Shown piece by piece: positions 44,001-52,318 of a stretch of DNA of 54,690 nt (the stretch's first letter is position 1; each line of letters opens with the position of its first letter). The position numbers and the translations under genes are program-made. The DNA comes from Prosthecobacter sp. (lineage in GTDB: Bacteria; Verrucomicrobiota; Verrucomicrobiia; Verrucomicrobiales; Verrucomicrobiaceae). The DNA lies in NCBI GenBank assembly GCA_017853885.1, contig JAFMIR010000027.1, positions 1 to 54,690 on the forward strand. Direction: 5' to 3'. The notes under the pieces were generated by a model that was not told where the DNA came from, searched no databases, and worked only from the letters and a program-made list of their open reading frames with translations.

Positions 44001-45479
44001 CTAAGCCGCGATGGCCTCGTCAAACCGTGCGATGAGGTCGGCGGTCTCTTCGAGGCCGGCGGAGACGCGTAGGAGCCAGCGGCTCACGCCGACGCTTTCC
44101 ACCCAGGGCAGTTCGTCGTAGTGCGCAAGGAGGGTGTAAGGGCAGGCGAGGGTGAAGTTCGTGCCGAGACTGGGACCTTTGGTGACGCGCAGTGCATCAT
44201 ACATGGGCTGGCTGCGTGTTTCGGGTTTTTTCAGCGTGAAGGAGAATAGGCAGCCATGGCCGCCCTGTTCGCGACGGATGAATTCGTAACCGTGGCCGCC
44301 ATCGAGCTTGGCATGCCATACTCGATCGACAGCCGGATGAGCACGTAGGTGCTCGGCGAGCGCCGTGGCGTTGTGGCTCATGCGTTTGGCGCGCTCCTTG
44401 AAGTTACGGCTGTTTTGCTCCAATGCGGTCGCATCGCCACGCCACAATTCGTGATCGGCGTTCGCCAGCAGAAAGGCGGAGAACGCAGCGTGATGCGGCG
44501 AGCGGCGGTTCAGCACGACGCTGCCGGCGAGCACATCACTCTGGCCAGAAAAGCTCTTGGTTAGGCTGGTGGTAACCACATCGGCCACGCGGTGAGCATC
44601 GGCATGCACCACCGTGGAAATAGTGTCATCGACGATGATCGGTGTGTCCGGTTGTGTGGCGGCTCGGATCTCCAGCAGGCGTTCAAAGTCCACACATCGA
44701 AGCAGCGGATTGCTTGGCGCCTCGCAAAACAGGCCCGCGAGAACCTCGCCCTTCAGCAACCTTCGCAGATCGTCATACTCGCTCTCTTGGATCATCGGCA
44801 GAAAGTGCGCTCCGCTGCCGAAACGCTGCTGCAGCTTCAACACATCAACATAGGGAAAGTCCAGCTGGGCGGTCTTCCGGCCCGGAAAGAGCGTGGTGAG
44901 CATTCGGTGCACTGCGTAATTGGCCGCCATGCCACTTGGGAAGAGAAACACATCCTCCGGCTGCTGTCCGGCGAGCGAGGCAATGCGGGCGCGGATGGTT
45001 TGATTGGCCTCATGGCCCTCCATCGCGCTGACTTCGGTGGGATGCGTGCCGAGCGCGTCCGCCGCCTGGCGGGTGCTCACGCATTCGCCACAAAAGCGCC
45101 AGAAGCGCCGCGCTTCATCGTACGCTGCAGCAGGAAAAATGGCCACGCCAAGCCTTTCGTTCGTCCACGCGGTGGTGCGGCCTGTCTGGATGAAGTCGAT
45201 GCAGCGCTGCGCATGCACGAGCCTTGGAAAAACGAGGCAGCGCTCGCCTTGCTTGGCAAACTCACGCTCTGCCATGGCGAACAGCGAGGTGATGGCAGGC
45301 GGACAGCAGAAGCGCGGATAACCGCTTTGGAAACGGCCGAGGACTTCAGGGTCTTTTTCCTCATAGCCGATCACATGTTTCCATAAAGGCAGACACACGG
45401 ATACACCAAATTCGTGTGGCGGGATGGCCTTGCCGAGGTCGTTGGCATGGCAGAGCGGGTGCTGGAGGAGGTCGGTCAT
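44001..45479 (-). CDS. Cystathionine gamma-synthase, fungal Str2/Met-7 type
   Basis: This 492-residue PLP enzyme of the Cys/Met metabolism family has the Schiff-base lysine in TTSLTKSFSGQSDVLAGS (Lys 308) and FCEAPSNPLLRCVD nearby. Its N-terminal region of about 150 residues (GKAIPPHEFGVSVCLPLWKH, VIGYEEKD, SGYPRFCC) closely matches fungal cystathionine gamma-synthases such as yeast Str2 (SIPPN..HAVSVCLPTW, VGYEEGE, TGYPRFF), and is absent from typical bacterial MetB. The predicted reaction joins an activated homoserine and cysteine to give cystathionine. ATG 45479 is chosen over the in-frame start at 45503. It is divergent from the DUF3820 gene. Confidence 0.88.
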   Translation of the reverse strand: MTDLLQHPLCHANDLGKAIPPHEFGVSVCLPLWKHVIGYEEKDPEVLGRFQSGYPRFCCPPAITSLFAMAEREFAKQGERCLVFPRLVHAQRCIDFIQTGRTTAWTNERLGVAIFPAAAYDEARRFWRFCGECVSTRQAADALGTHPTEVSAMEGHEANQTIRARIASLAGQQPEDVFLFPSGMAANYAVHRMLTTLFPGRKTAQLDFPYVDVLKLQQRFGSGAHFLPMIQESEYDDLRRLLKGEVLAGLFCEAPSNPLLRCVDFERLLEIRAATQPDTPIIVDDTISTVVHADAHRVADVVTTSLTKSFSGQSDVLAGSVVLNRRSPHHAAFSAFLLANADHELWRGDATALEQNSRNFKERAKRMSHNATALAEHLRAHPAVDRVWHAKLDGGHGYEFIRREQGGHGCLFSFTLKKPETRSQPMYDALRVTKGPSLGTNFTLACPYTLLAHYDELPWVESVGVSRWLLRVSAGLEETADLIARFDEAIAA

Positions 45480-45550
45480 CGGGGACCGGTTTTCTTCGCG
45501 CAAAGCCGCCGTCGCGCAAAGGATGATTGCGGAGGATTTGCGCCATCGTT

Positions 45551-45557
45551 AAAGGAG
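45551..45557 (+). promoter_or_regulatory. Ribosome binding site of the DUF3820 gene
   Basis: AAAGGAG lies 7 nt before ATG 45565, one of the few consensus Shine-Dalgarno sites in the window, and fixes that start. Confidence 0.75.
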
Positions 45558-45564
45558 CTGTCAC

Positions 45565-45888
45565 ATGAGCAATCTTGCCGAACGCATGCGACACGACCTT
45601 GAGGAGATCGGCCGCACGCATATGCCCTTTGGCAAATTTGGGCCGCAGCACTTTCCTCCGGAGGGTGCTCCCATTTTTGACATTCCCGCAGAGTATCTCG
45701 CATGGTTTGCGAACAAGGCCGGTTTTCCAAAAGGCCGCCTCGGCGAGCTGCTGCGCATGGTCTATCAAATGAAGGTCGATGGAAGCGACATCGTGTTTGA
45801 GCCCTTTCGGAAGCGAAACGGCGGACGCACATCACTGAGACCGGAAAAGCCAAGAATCATGGTGCGGGATGACGACCTGCCATTTTGA
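45565..45888 (+). CDS. DUF3820 family protein
   Basis: This small protein (107 residues) matches DUF3820: MPFGKFGPQHFPPEGAPIFD, then IPAEYLAWFANKAGFPKGRL. Related proteins were once called putative quorum-sensing-regulated virulence factors, and the MPFGK motif is also seen next to exonuclease domains, but no function is established here. The C-terminus is basic. It ends 4 nt before the stop of the convergent SprT-like gene. Confidence 0.82.
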   Translation: MSNLAERMRHDLEEIGRTHMPFGKFGPQHFPPEGAPIFDIPAEYLAWFANKAGFPKGRLGELLRMVYQMKVDGSDIVFEPFRKRNGGRTSLRPEKPRIMVRDDDLPF

Positions 45889-45892
45889 GGCT

Positions 45893-46519
45893 TCAGCCTT
45901 CTTTGGAAATGAGACGGTATTTGAATCGATCGTCAAAGACACCGCCCGCATGCGCGTCACAGCACTTTTTGCAGGCAGTCGGTTGGCGGAAGCGTTTCAC
46001 ACGTCGTGCCACTTGTTGGCAGGAGGGACACACGTAGATCAGCTTCCGCTCTACTTCCTTGCGCGGCAGTGGCAGCGTGTGCCGAGCCCGTTCATCGGCA
46101 ATGCCAAGGTCGGCGCAGGCTAGCCGCCACTCCGTGCCATGCGGCTCGATGCGGCGGCCGCTGCGATGATAGGCAATCAAATGCGCCAGCTCGTGTTTCA
46201 ACGTGCGCTCCACCTGACCTTCGAAATCACGCAGCCGTGGATTCAGCTCGATACGCCAGTGAGGGTAGTGCGCATAGCCTGCGGTGCTGCGCAACCGTGC
46301 GTTCCACTCGACACGCAGCAGTTTCCTAGCACCCGGCATGCCGAGCTGCTCTAACCAGGCTCCAGCCTTGGATTCCAGCTCCTCATCGCGCAAGCCAATC
46401 TGCTCGATCTCGCGCTTTGGCTCCGGCGCGGGCGCAAACTCCCTCAACGAGCGGATGGGGGCTCGCTTTGGTGAGGCGGTGAAATCAAAAAAGAGCTGCG
46501 AGGGACTCAGCATGTTCAT
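45893..46519 (-). CDS. SprT-like zinc metalloprotease domain protein
   Basis: This 208-residue protein has the metalloprotease motif LKHELAHLIAYHRSG (HExxH) followed by HGTEWRLAC, and a C-terminal zinc-ribbon with CPSCQQ and CKKC. The order is as in SprT and the Spartan family, which act in DNA-protein crosslink repair in eukaryotes; the bacterial role is less clear. The N-terminal 80 residues are charged and unassigned. It lies 1 nt downstream of the serine acetyltransferase stop, so the two may form a unit. Confidence 0.86.
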   Translation of the reverse strand: MNMLSPSQLFFDFTASPKRAPIRSLREFAPAPEPKREIEQIGLRDEELESKAGAWLEQLGMPGARKLLRVEWNARLRSTAGYAHYPHWRIELNPRLRDFEGQVERTLKHELAHLIAYHRSGRRIEPHGTEWRLACADLGIADERARHTLPLPRKEVERKLIYVCPSCQQVARRVKRFRQPTACKKCCDAHAGGVFDDRFKYRLISKEG

Positions 46520-46520
46520 G

Positions 46521-47396
46521 TCACTTCTTCTTTTTCTCCTTCACCTGATGCGACTGCTCACCCAGCGCATACAGCATGTCCGGCGGCACGGATTCAAGGA
46601 TGAAAACATTCGCGCCGATGGTGCTGCGGGTTCCGATCACCGTATCGCCGCCCACAATGGTGGCGTTGGCATACACGGTGACATGATCTTCCAGCGTCGG
46701 ATGACGTTTCTTGCCACGCAGTGCCTGCCCTGCGGCCAGTGAGCGGGCTACGAGGCCCACACCTTGATAAAGTTTGACGTGATTGCCGAGCTGAGCCGTT
46801 TCGCCAATCACCACGCCAGTGCCGTGATCGATGAAAAAGTGCGTACCGATCTCTGCGCCGGGATGGATGTCGATGCCTGTGCGGCCATGCGCCCACTCTG
46901 TCATCATGCGTGGAATCAATGGAACGTTTTCTTTATAGAGAACATGAGCCGCACGTTGGATGGCAATTGCCTCCAAGCCTGGATAAGCCAAGATAATCTC
47001 TTCAAAGCTCTGTGCGGCTGGATCACCCTCAAAAGCAGCCTCCACATCCGTTTGCAGCAGCGCCCGCACCTTGGGCAGCGACAGCATGAAGCGGCAGACG
47101 AGCGCCTCACTGTCGGCGGATGCCGCGTCAGGATTCAGGCGCACCGTGCGGCGCACTTCGATGTTCAACCGCTGACGAATACCCGCCACGAGCTCATGCG
47201 TCATGAGTTGCAGTTCGTCCGCCGACACCGCCTCCTCGGAGAAAAAACCAGGAAAGAGCACATGCAGCAGATCCTCACACAGGGACGCGATAGCCCGCTT
47301 CGACGGTAGGTTCCCACAATCGACATGATTGATCCCTCCGGCCTCGCAATACGAGGTCATGAGGCTGGAGACGATCTCATCCTGACGGCAATCCAT
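46521..47396 (-). CDS. Serine O-acetyltransferase, EpsC type
   Basis: This 291-residue enzyme acetylates serine with acetyl-CoA as the first step of cysteine synthesis. The left-handed beta-helix is seen in hexapeptide repeats (GIDIHPGAEIGTHFFIDHG, VVIGETAQLGNHVKLYQG, TIVGGDTVIGTRSTIGANVF), with catalytic His in IDHGTGVVIGETA. The N-terminal helical domain (YPGLEAIAIQRAAHVLYKEN) is the EpsC form. The frame stays open upstream to 48308, but that part is antisense to the helicase; ATG 47396 (MDCRQDEIVSSLMTSY) gives normal length. The C-terminus is Lys-rich (KEKKKK). Confidence 0.9.
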   Translation of the reverse strand: MDCRQDEIVSSLMTSYCEAGGINHVDCGNLPSKRAIASLCEDLLHVLFPGFFSEEAVSADELQLMTHELVAGIRQRLNIEVRRTVRLNPDAASADSEALVCRFMLSLPKVRALLQTDVEAAFEGDPAAQSFEEIILAYPGLEAIAIQRAAHVLYKENVPLIPRMMTEWAHGRTGIDIHPGAEIGTHFFIDHGTGVVIGETAQLGNHVKLYQGVGLVARSLAAGQALRGKKRHPTLEDHVTVYANATIVGGDTVIGTRSTIGANVFILESVPPDMLYALGEQSHQVKEKKKK

Positions 47397-47443
47397 GTTG
47401 TTTGCGATACCGCGCCGTGGAATGGATTCAAGCCCGGGCGTGG

Positions 47444-47449
47444 TATAAA
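47444..47449 (+). promoter_or_regulatory. Possible extended -10 of the helicase promoter
   Basis: TATAAA at 47444-47449 is preceded by TG plus one base (TGG), forming an extended -10. No good -35 lies 17 bp upstream. It sits in the 108-nt divergent region between serine acetyltransferase and helicase and would give a leader of about 50 nt. Confidence 0.3.
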
Positions 47450-47504
47450 CCTTGGTTGCGCGAGGCAGAAGTTGTTCGTAACCAGCGGGCACGGTGTGAA
47501 TAAC

Positions 47505-49964
47505 ATGCTGCCATCCCTCAACCAGCTCAAACTTCCCGATCCCTGGCAGCACCAGGCGGTGAATCTGCTGCGTGCGGGCACGGATGTCGTCGTGAGCGCA
47601 CCCACTGGGGCAGGGAAGACCTACATCTTTGAGCTGATGCATCAGGGGAGGCATCTGCAAGGCCAGGCCATCTATACCGTGCCAACGCGGGCATTGGCGA
47701 ATGACAAATACGCCGAGTGGAAGGATGCGAAGTGGAATGTCGGCATCGCCACGGGCGACATCGCGGAGAATGTCAATGCGCCGGTTGTGGTGGCGACGCT
47801 TGAGACCCAGCTCGAGCCTCTCGTGCGTGGCGAAGGCCCTGCATTGCTTGTGATCGATGAGTATCAAATGATCTCTGACCATGCTCGCGGTGCAAACTAC
47901 GAGGCGGCCATCGCCCTGGCGCCTTCGAACACCCGTTTGTTGCTGCTCAGCGGTTCGGTGGCCAATCCGGAGGATGTGGTGGCGTGGATGCGCTCGCTCA
48001 ATCGGAAAGCCGAGGTGGTTTTGACGAAGGAACGACCTGTGCCGCTTGAGGAAGCGCCCATCGAGGCGCTGCCGCAGCGTCAGAAGCAATTCGAGAACTA
48101 CTGGCCACGCTTCGCGGCTGCCGTGATGCTCGCGGACTTGGCTCCGTTGCTCATCTTCGCACCGCGACGCAAGGAAGCCGAGTCCATCGCACGACGTCTT
48201 GCTGCCGACCTGCCGATGGGAGATCCGCTGGAGCTCACTCCTGAGCAGCGCGCCGTGTGTGGCAAGGACCTTGTCATGCTCATCGAGCGGCGTATTGCCT
48301 TCCACCACAGCGGGCTTTCATATGGAGCAAGGGCTGGTGTGATCGAGCCGTTGGCGAAGGCGGGCCAGCTTCGCGTCATCGTGGCGACGATGGGACTTGC
48401 CGCCGGCATCAATTTCTCCGTGCGCAGCGTTCACGTTGCCGGCACGACCTTCCACGATGGTCGTAGCGAGCACAAACTCGCGCCGGATGAGCTGCTGCAA
48501 ATGTATGGCCGTGCCGGACGACGCGGGCTTGATGACAAAGGTCATGTCATCACGAGCCGAGACAGTCCTTCGATCTTCGATGCAAGGCCTGCGAAGCTTC
48601 ATCGCAGCGACCTGCTAGCTTGGCCGATCTTTTTGCGGGTAATGAAGCATGCGGCATTGAAGCAGGAAAACCCCTTTGCGGCCGCGAAACACTTTGCTGA
48701 GCGTCTTTTTGCCAAAGTGCCACCGCTGCTCGGATTGGAGGAAAATGCCTCCCAAATGCCTCCTGAGGTCGAGAAAGCTCTTTTCGGCCTTGAAGCCACC
48801 GAGAAGCAGATTTGGAACTCCACCGGCGAGTGGGAGCGAAAGCACAAATACGCCATGCAACGCGTGCCGCTCAGCTGCGTTCACGCCACACTAAGGGTTC
48901 CGGCATTCGTTGCGAAGTTTGCGCATGGCATCGGTCGCGTAGGGAAGATCCGTCGCGAAAAAGAGGTGACGTATGGTGTCGAAATCAGCCTTGGCACGCC
49001 GGAGGGTGAGCTGATCAAACCCACGAAATCGATTCGGCGTCTGCTTAAATTGCCGCGCAAGGCGGAGATGGTGCCACTGGAGGAAATCACCATCCTGCAT
49101 GCCGGTGAGCTCGCGAAGGCCATCCTCTCGAATGTCGAAGAAGTCATTCAAGACGTTGTGCCGGAGTTTATTGGCACGGTACAGAAGGAGAACCTAGTAT
49201 TTGCCTGCTTTGACCTCGCTCAGGTGGAGGTCATGGCTTACGAGGACAGCCACGGGAAGCGGCTCTTTCATCCGCGGGAACGCAGCATTGTCGTAAAAAA
49301 TGAAACGGGCATCCATGCGCCTGATGCCTCAACGACTGCGGATCGCGAGCCGCGACCCGGTTCACCGATTCATGCATGGCGCACGCTCGGACTCATCGAT
49401 GCCGATGGTGTGCCGACGCGTCGTGGCGAGATCTTCAGCTTTTTTCAGCATGGCGAGGGTCTGGCAGTTGTGGCCGCGTTGGAGGATGATAGCTATCCCG
49501 CGGATGAACTCGTGCATCATATGGCGAATCTGCGCAGCGGTTCGAAGTTTGATCTGCCGCAGGATTGCGGTTCGGAGCGGCTCGCGGCCGTGTGTCGAGG
49601 CACCTATGGGTTCATCAATCATCATGGGTATCTCGAAAACGGCCTGCCGGTTGATTACGGCGAAGGCGCGGCCGAGTTGCTCGATGCCATGCTGCATCCC
49701 GAGCGTTCCGGCACGGCTGAGATGAAGGCAGGCATCGCCGAGGGAGACATCTCACGGGCTTATGTGGAGTGGCTGAGCTTGTTGCGGCATGTCGTGCTTG
49801 CGCCTGATCATCCGTGGAAACGCTGGATGGCTCTCAAGGAGGCCGCGAAGGTCGTTTTGAAGCATCACACGAAAATGTTGCGCCACTTTTTCCACCTCGA
49901 TCTGCCGCCGCTGACCAACAAGCAGAAGCACGGTAAGACGAAACACTACTTGATGCTGCGCTGA
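47505..49964 (+). CDS. DExH-box superfamily II helicase, Ski2-like
   Basis: This 819-residue helicase has a Walker A motif APTGAGKT (residues 32-39), a motif II IDEYQM (Asp 118; DEYQ in place of DEVH/DEAH), LLSGSVANPED (motif III), a motif V region VIVATMGLAAGINFS and motif VI QMYGRAGRRGLDDKG. The order and C-terminal extension resemble Ski2/Brr2-type RNA helicases or Hel308. Nucleic acid preference is not certain. ATG 47505 (MLPSLNQLKLPDPWQHQ) is chosen because the in-frame ATG at 47325 would overlap the divergent acetyltransferase gene. Its 3' end overlaps the convergent membrane gene by 19 nt. Confidence 0.9.
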   Translation: MLPSLNQLKLPDPWQHQAVNLLRAGTDVVVSAPTGAGKTYIFELMHQGRHLQGQAIYTVPTRALANDKYAEWKDAKWNVGIATGDIAENVNAPVVVATLETQLEPLVRGEGPALLVIDEYQMISDHARGANYEAAIALAPSNTRLLLLSGSVANPEDVVAWMRSLNRKAEVVLTKERPVPLEEAPIEALPQRQKQFENYWPRFAAAVMLADLAPLLIFAPRRKEAESIARRLAADLPMGDPLELTPEQRAVCGKDLVMLIERRIAFHHSGLSYGARAGVIEPLAKAGQLRVIVATMGLAAGINFSVRSVHVAGTTFHDGRSEHKLAPDELLQMYGRAGRRGLDDKGHVITSRDSPSIFDARPAKLHRSDLLAWPIFLRVMKHAALKQENPFAAAKHFAERLFAKVPPLLGLEENASQMPPEVEKALFGLEATEKQIWNSTGEWERKHKYAMQRVPLSCVHATLRVPAFVAKFAHGIGRVGKIRREKEVTYGVEISLGTPEGELIKPTKSIRRLLKLPRKAEMVPLEEITILHAGELAKAILSNVEEVIQDVVPEFIGTVQKENLVFACFDLAQVEVMAYEDSHGKRLFHPRERSIVVKNETGIHAPDASTTADREPRPGSPIHAWRTLGLIDADGVPTRRGEIFSFFQHGEGLAVVAALEDDSYPADELVHHMANLRSGSKFDLPQDCGSERLAAVCRGTYGFINHHGYLENGLPVDYGEGAAELLDAMLHPERSGTAEMKAGIAEGDISRAYVEWLSLLRHVVLAPDHPWKRWMALKEAAKVVLKHHTKMLRHFFHLDLPPLTNKQKHGKTKHYLMLR

Positions 49965-50617
49965 TCCTCGCGTGCCAACAGCGTTACGATGAGGATGAAG
50001 AAGCACATGACCACAGAGAAGAGCGGAAACTGCAAGGCGGGCGGCAGGCTGTAAACCAGTGCGAGCGTGGGAATCCACACCAGCCAGTTCGTTACCATCA
50101 CGGCGGGGCAGGTGCGTGTCCAAAAGTCACGCGTGAGCGAGGCTCGTGTGCGTGTCCACGAACCGCCCATGTCCACCCAGCGCATCGCGATGAGCACGGT
50201 AGGCACAAACCAGATCGGGCTCATCACAAACTGGTCCACCGCTACTTTTTTGAGGAGCGTCGTGGCATCGTTTCCCGTGCCAAAGAGCCATCCCTGCAAC
50301 TGGTAAAACAAATCAATCTCTATGCCGCGATAACCCCAAAACAGCGAAAGCAGCCCCACACGCTTCCAGCGGCCTTCCGGAGGCAGGGTGCCCATCACAA
50401 ACTGAACCAGCGAGGGCAGCAGAGCCGCCACAAAGATGGTAGAGCCTAACGAAAACACACACGCCAACCTTAGCTTGAACGCCCCTACCGCCTCCCACAC
50501 CGCCGCGACCGCTGGAACTTGATAGTAACTGCCCACCAGCGTGATGACGATGAGGTTCAGCGCAATGCATGGCACGCGGTTCTCACGGAAGACAGCGGCG
50601 ATTTGGGAGGAGATCAT
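49946..50617 (-). CDS. Mpv17/PMP22-like membrane protein
   Basis: This 223-residue integral membrane protein has about five hydrophobic segments. The second half has the pattern KKVAVDQFVMSPIWFVPTVL and NWLVWIPTLALVYSLPPALQ, resembling the eukaryotic Mpv17/PMP22 family (VDQ..FAP, NW.VWP, inF..VP). A bacterial copy is unusual; similarity is by eye and the final signature (YLS) is absent. It is the last gene of the minus-strand run, 10 nt after purine nucleoside phosphorylase, and overlaps the 3' end of the helicase. Substrate unknown; Mpv17 proteins are proposed membrane channels. Confidence 0.6.
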   Translation of the reverse strand: MISSQIAAVFRENRVPCIALNLIVITLVGSYYQVPAVAAVWEAVGAFKLRLACVFSLGSTIFVAALLPSLVQFVMGTLPPEGRWKRVGLLSLFWGYRGIEIDLFYQLQGWLFGTGNDATTLLKKVAVDQFVMSPIWFVPTVLIAMRWVDMGGSWTRTRASLTRDFWTRTCPAVMVTNWLVWIPTLALVYSLPPALQFPLFSVVMCFFILIVTLLAREDQRSIK

Positions 50618-50627
50618 GGGGAGCGTG

Positions 50628-51383
50628 TCACAGCGCGGCTTTCAGCAGCTTGGCGAGGTCGGCACTCGCGGCTTTGCCGACCTCGACAACCTCAGCATGA
50701 TGTAGTTTCTGCGGTTTGAGACCTGCGGCCCAATTCGTGAGCATGGAGATACCCGCCACCTCCATGCCGAGTGCTCGCGCTTGGATGGCCTCCGGCACGG
50801 TGGACATACCGACGGCATCGGCTCCGAGCGTGCGCAGCATGCGAATCTCCGCGGGCGTCTCATACTGCGGCCCGAGCAGCGCGGCATACACGCCCTGATG
50901 CAGGCTGATAAGCTGCTCTCGTGCTGCGGCGAGCAAGCGTTCGCGCAGCGAGGACGAGTACACCTCGCTCATGTCATGAAAGTGCGGGCCGCCAAGCAGG
51001 GGGGTGGCGCCTTGCAGATTGAGATGATCGGTGATCAGCATAAGCCCGCCGACGTGAAATGAGTCGTGAATGGCGCCGGCGGCATTGGTGAGCACGACAC
51101 GACGCACACCGATCTCGTGCATGAAACGAATGCTGGCGGTCACTTCACGGGCGCTGAGACCTTCGTAGAGATGACGGCGACCTTGTGCGATCAGGATGGC
51201 CTTTCCATTCTGCCTTCCGAGCATGAAACGGCCTGCATGACCTGGCACGGTGGAAGCGCTGAGTCCCGGCACTTGATCGTAAGGCACCTCGCCTTCGATG
51301 CCAAAGGCTTCGGCGGCGGCTCCTAGGCCGGAGCCGAGCACGATGGCCGTTTCAGGACGGGCGTCTTGGAAGGCGCGAAGCAT
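50628..51383 (-). CDS. Purine nucleoside phosphorylase (trimeric type)
   Basis: This 251-residue enzyme phosphorolyses purine nucleosides to base and ribose 1-phosphate in the cytosol. Signatures are IVLGSGLGAAAEAF (phosphate), QGRRHLYEG, LTNAAGAIHDSF, GPQYETPAEIRMLRTLGAD and AVGMSTVPEAIQARALG. The family includes PunA and DeoD-unrelated inosine/guanosine phosphorylases. It begins 8 nt after the fmt stop and shares the operon with adk, giving a nucleotide and translation mix. Confidence 0.94.
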   Translation of the reverse strand: MLRAFQDARPETAIVLGSGLGAAAEAFGIEGEVPYDQVPGLSASTVPGHAGRFMLGRQNGKAILIAQGRRHLYEGLSAREVTASIRFMHEIGVRRVVLTNAAGAIHDSFHVGGLMLITDHLNLQGATPLLGGPHFHDMSEVYSSSLRERLLAAAREQLISLHQGVYAALLGPQYETPAEIRMLRTLGADAVGMSTVPEAIQARALGMEVAGISMLTNWAAGLKPQKLHHAEVVEVGKAASADLAKLLKAAL

Positions 51384-51391
51384 GGTGAGTG

Positions 51392-52318
51392 CTACGCGAG
51401 CTTCGCTCCCGGCTCAAGCGGATGGCCACAGAGGAAATCGGCGGCGGGGAGGCGTTTACCTCCTTCGGCCTGAACTTCGAGGAGGTTAAGAAGGCCCTTA
51501 CCGCAGCTTACGAGGATGCCGCTGGCATCGGCGCGGACGATGGTGCCGGGTGCGGGGCATGTGTCGGCGTTTTCGATGCAGGCGCGGTGAATTTTTAATT
51601 GGCCGCCCTCAAGCAGGCAATGCGTGCCTGGCCATGGCATGAAGGCTCGCACGAGGCGTTCGAGCTCGGCAGCGGTCTTCGACCAGTCAAGCTTGCCGTC
51701 CTGTCGCGTGAGCTTACGGACGTGAGTGACTTGGGCCTCATCCTGCTTTTCACGCGGTGGGTTGCCTGCGGCGATGAGGTCGAGGGCGGCTTCAAGAGTG
51801 GACGGCGCGAGGAGGGCAAGTTTGTCGTGCAGGCTGCCCCCGGTGTCGTAGGCTGTGATGGGCAACATGTGCTTGAGGAGCATGTCACCTGTGTCGAGGC
51901 CCTCATCCATGAACATGATCGTGATGCCAGTCTCGCTATCGCCATCGCGGATGGCGGCCTGGATCGGCGCGGCACCGCGATGACGGGGTAAAAGAGAGGC
52001 GTGGATATTCAGGCAGCCGAGCGGCGGCACGTCGAGCACGGTGCGGGAGAGGATCTGACCGTAAGCGACGACTACGGCGATATCAGCGTGGAAGGCTTTC
52101 AGTTCCTCGGCAGCGTTTCGGATTTTCAGTGGCTGAAAAACGGGCAATCCTGCGGCGAGGGCGCGGACCTTGATTTGAGGAGGCGTGAGCACCTGCTTGC
52201 GGCCGACAGGCTTGTCTGGCTGGGTGATGACTCCAACGACCTCATGCTTGGGCGTTTGGATGAGCCACTCCAAAGATGGAAGGCCGATCTCTCCAGTGCC
52301 GATGAAAAGGACGCGCAT
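51392..52318 (-). CDS. fmt: Methionyl-tRNA formyltransferase
   Basis: This 308-residue enzyme formylates the initiator Met-tRNA using 10-formyl-tetrahydrofolate. The catalytic Asn-His-Asp set is seen as LNIHASLLPRHRGAAPIQAA and MDEGLDTGDML, and the N-terminus is MRVLFIGTGEIGLPSLEWL. ATG 52318 overlaps the TGA of the upstream adenylate kinase by one base (TGATG); an in-frame start at 52348 would lie inside that gene. def is not next to it. Confidence 0.96.
   Translation of the reverse strand: MRVLFIGTGEIGLPSLEWLIQTPKHEVVGVITQPDKPVGRKQVLTPPQIKVRALAAGLPVFQPLKIRNAAEELKAFHADIAVVVAYGQILSRTVLDVPPLGCLNIHASLLPRHRGAAPIQAAIRDGDSETGITIMFMDEGLDTGDMLLKHMLPITAYDTGGSLHDKLALLAPSTLEAALDLIAAGNPPREKQDEAQVTHVRKLTRQDGKLDWSKTAAELERLVRAFMPWPGTHCLLEGGQLKIHRACIENADTCPAPGTIVRADASGILVSCGKGLLNLLEVQAEGGKRLPAADFLCGHPLEPGAKLA

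Noticed and set aside
47397..48308. N-terminal 304-codon extension of the serine acetyltransferase
   Set aside because: It is antisense to the helicase, carries no domain, and would make the enzyme twice normal length; ATG 47396 is sufficient.
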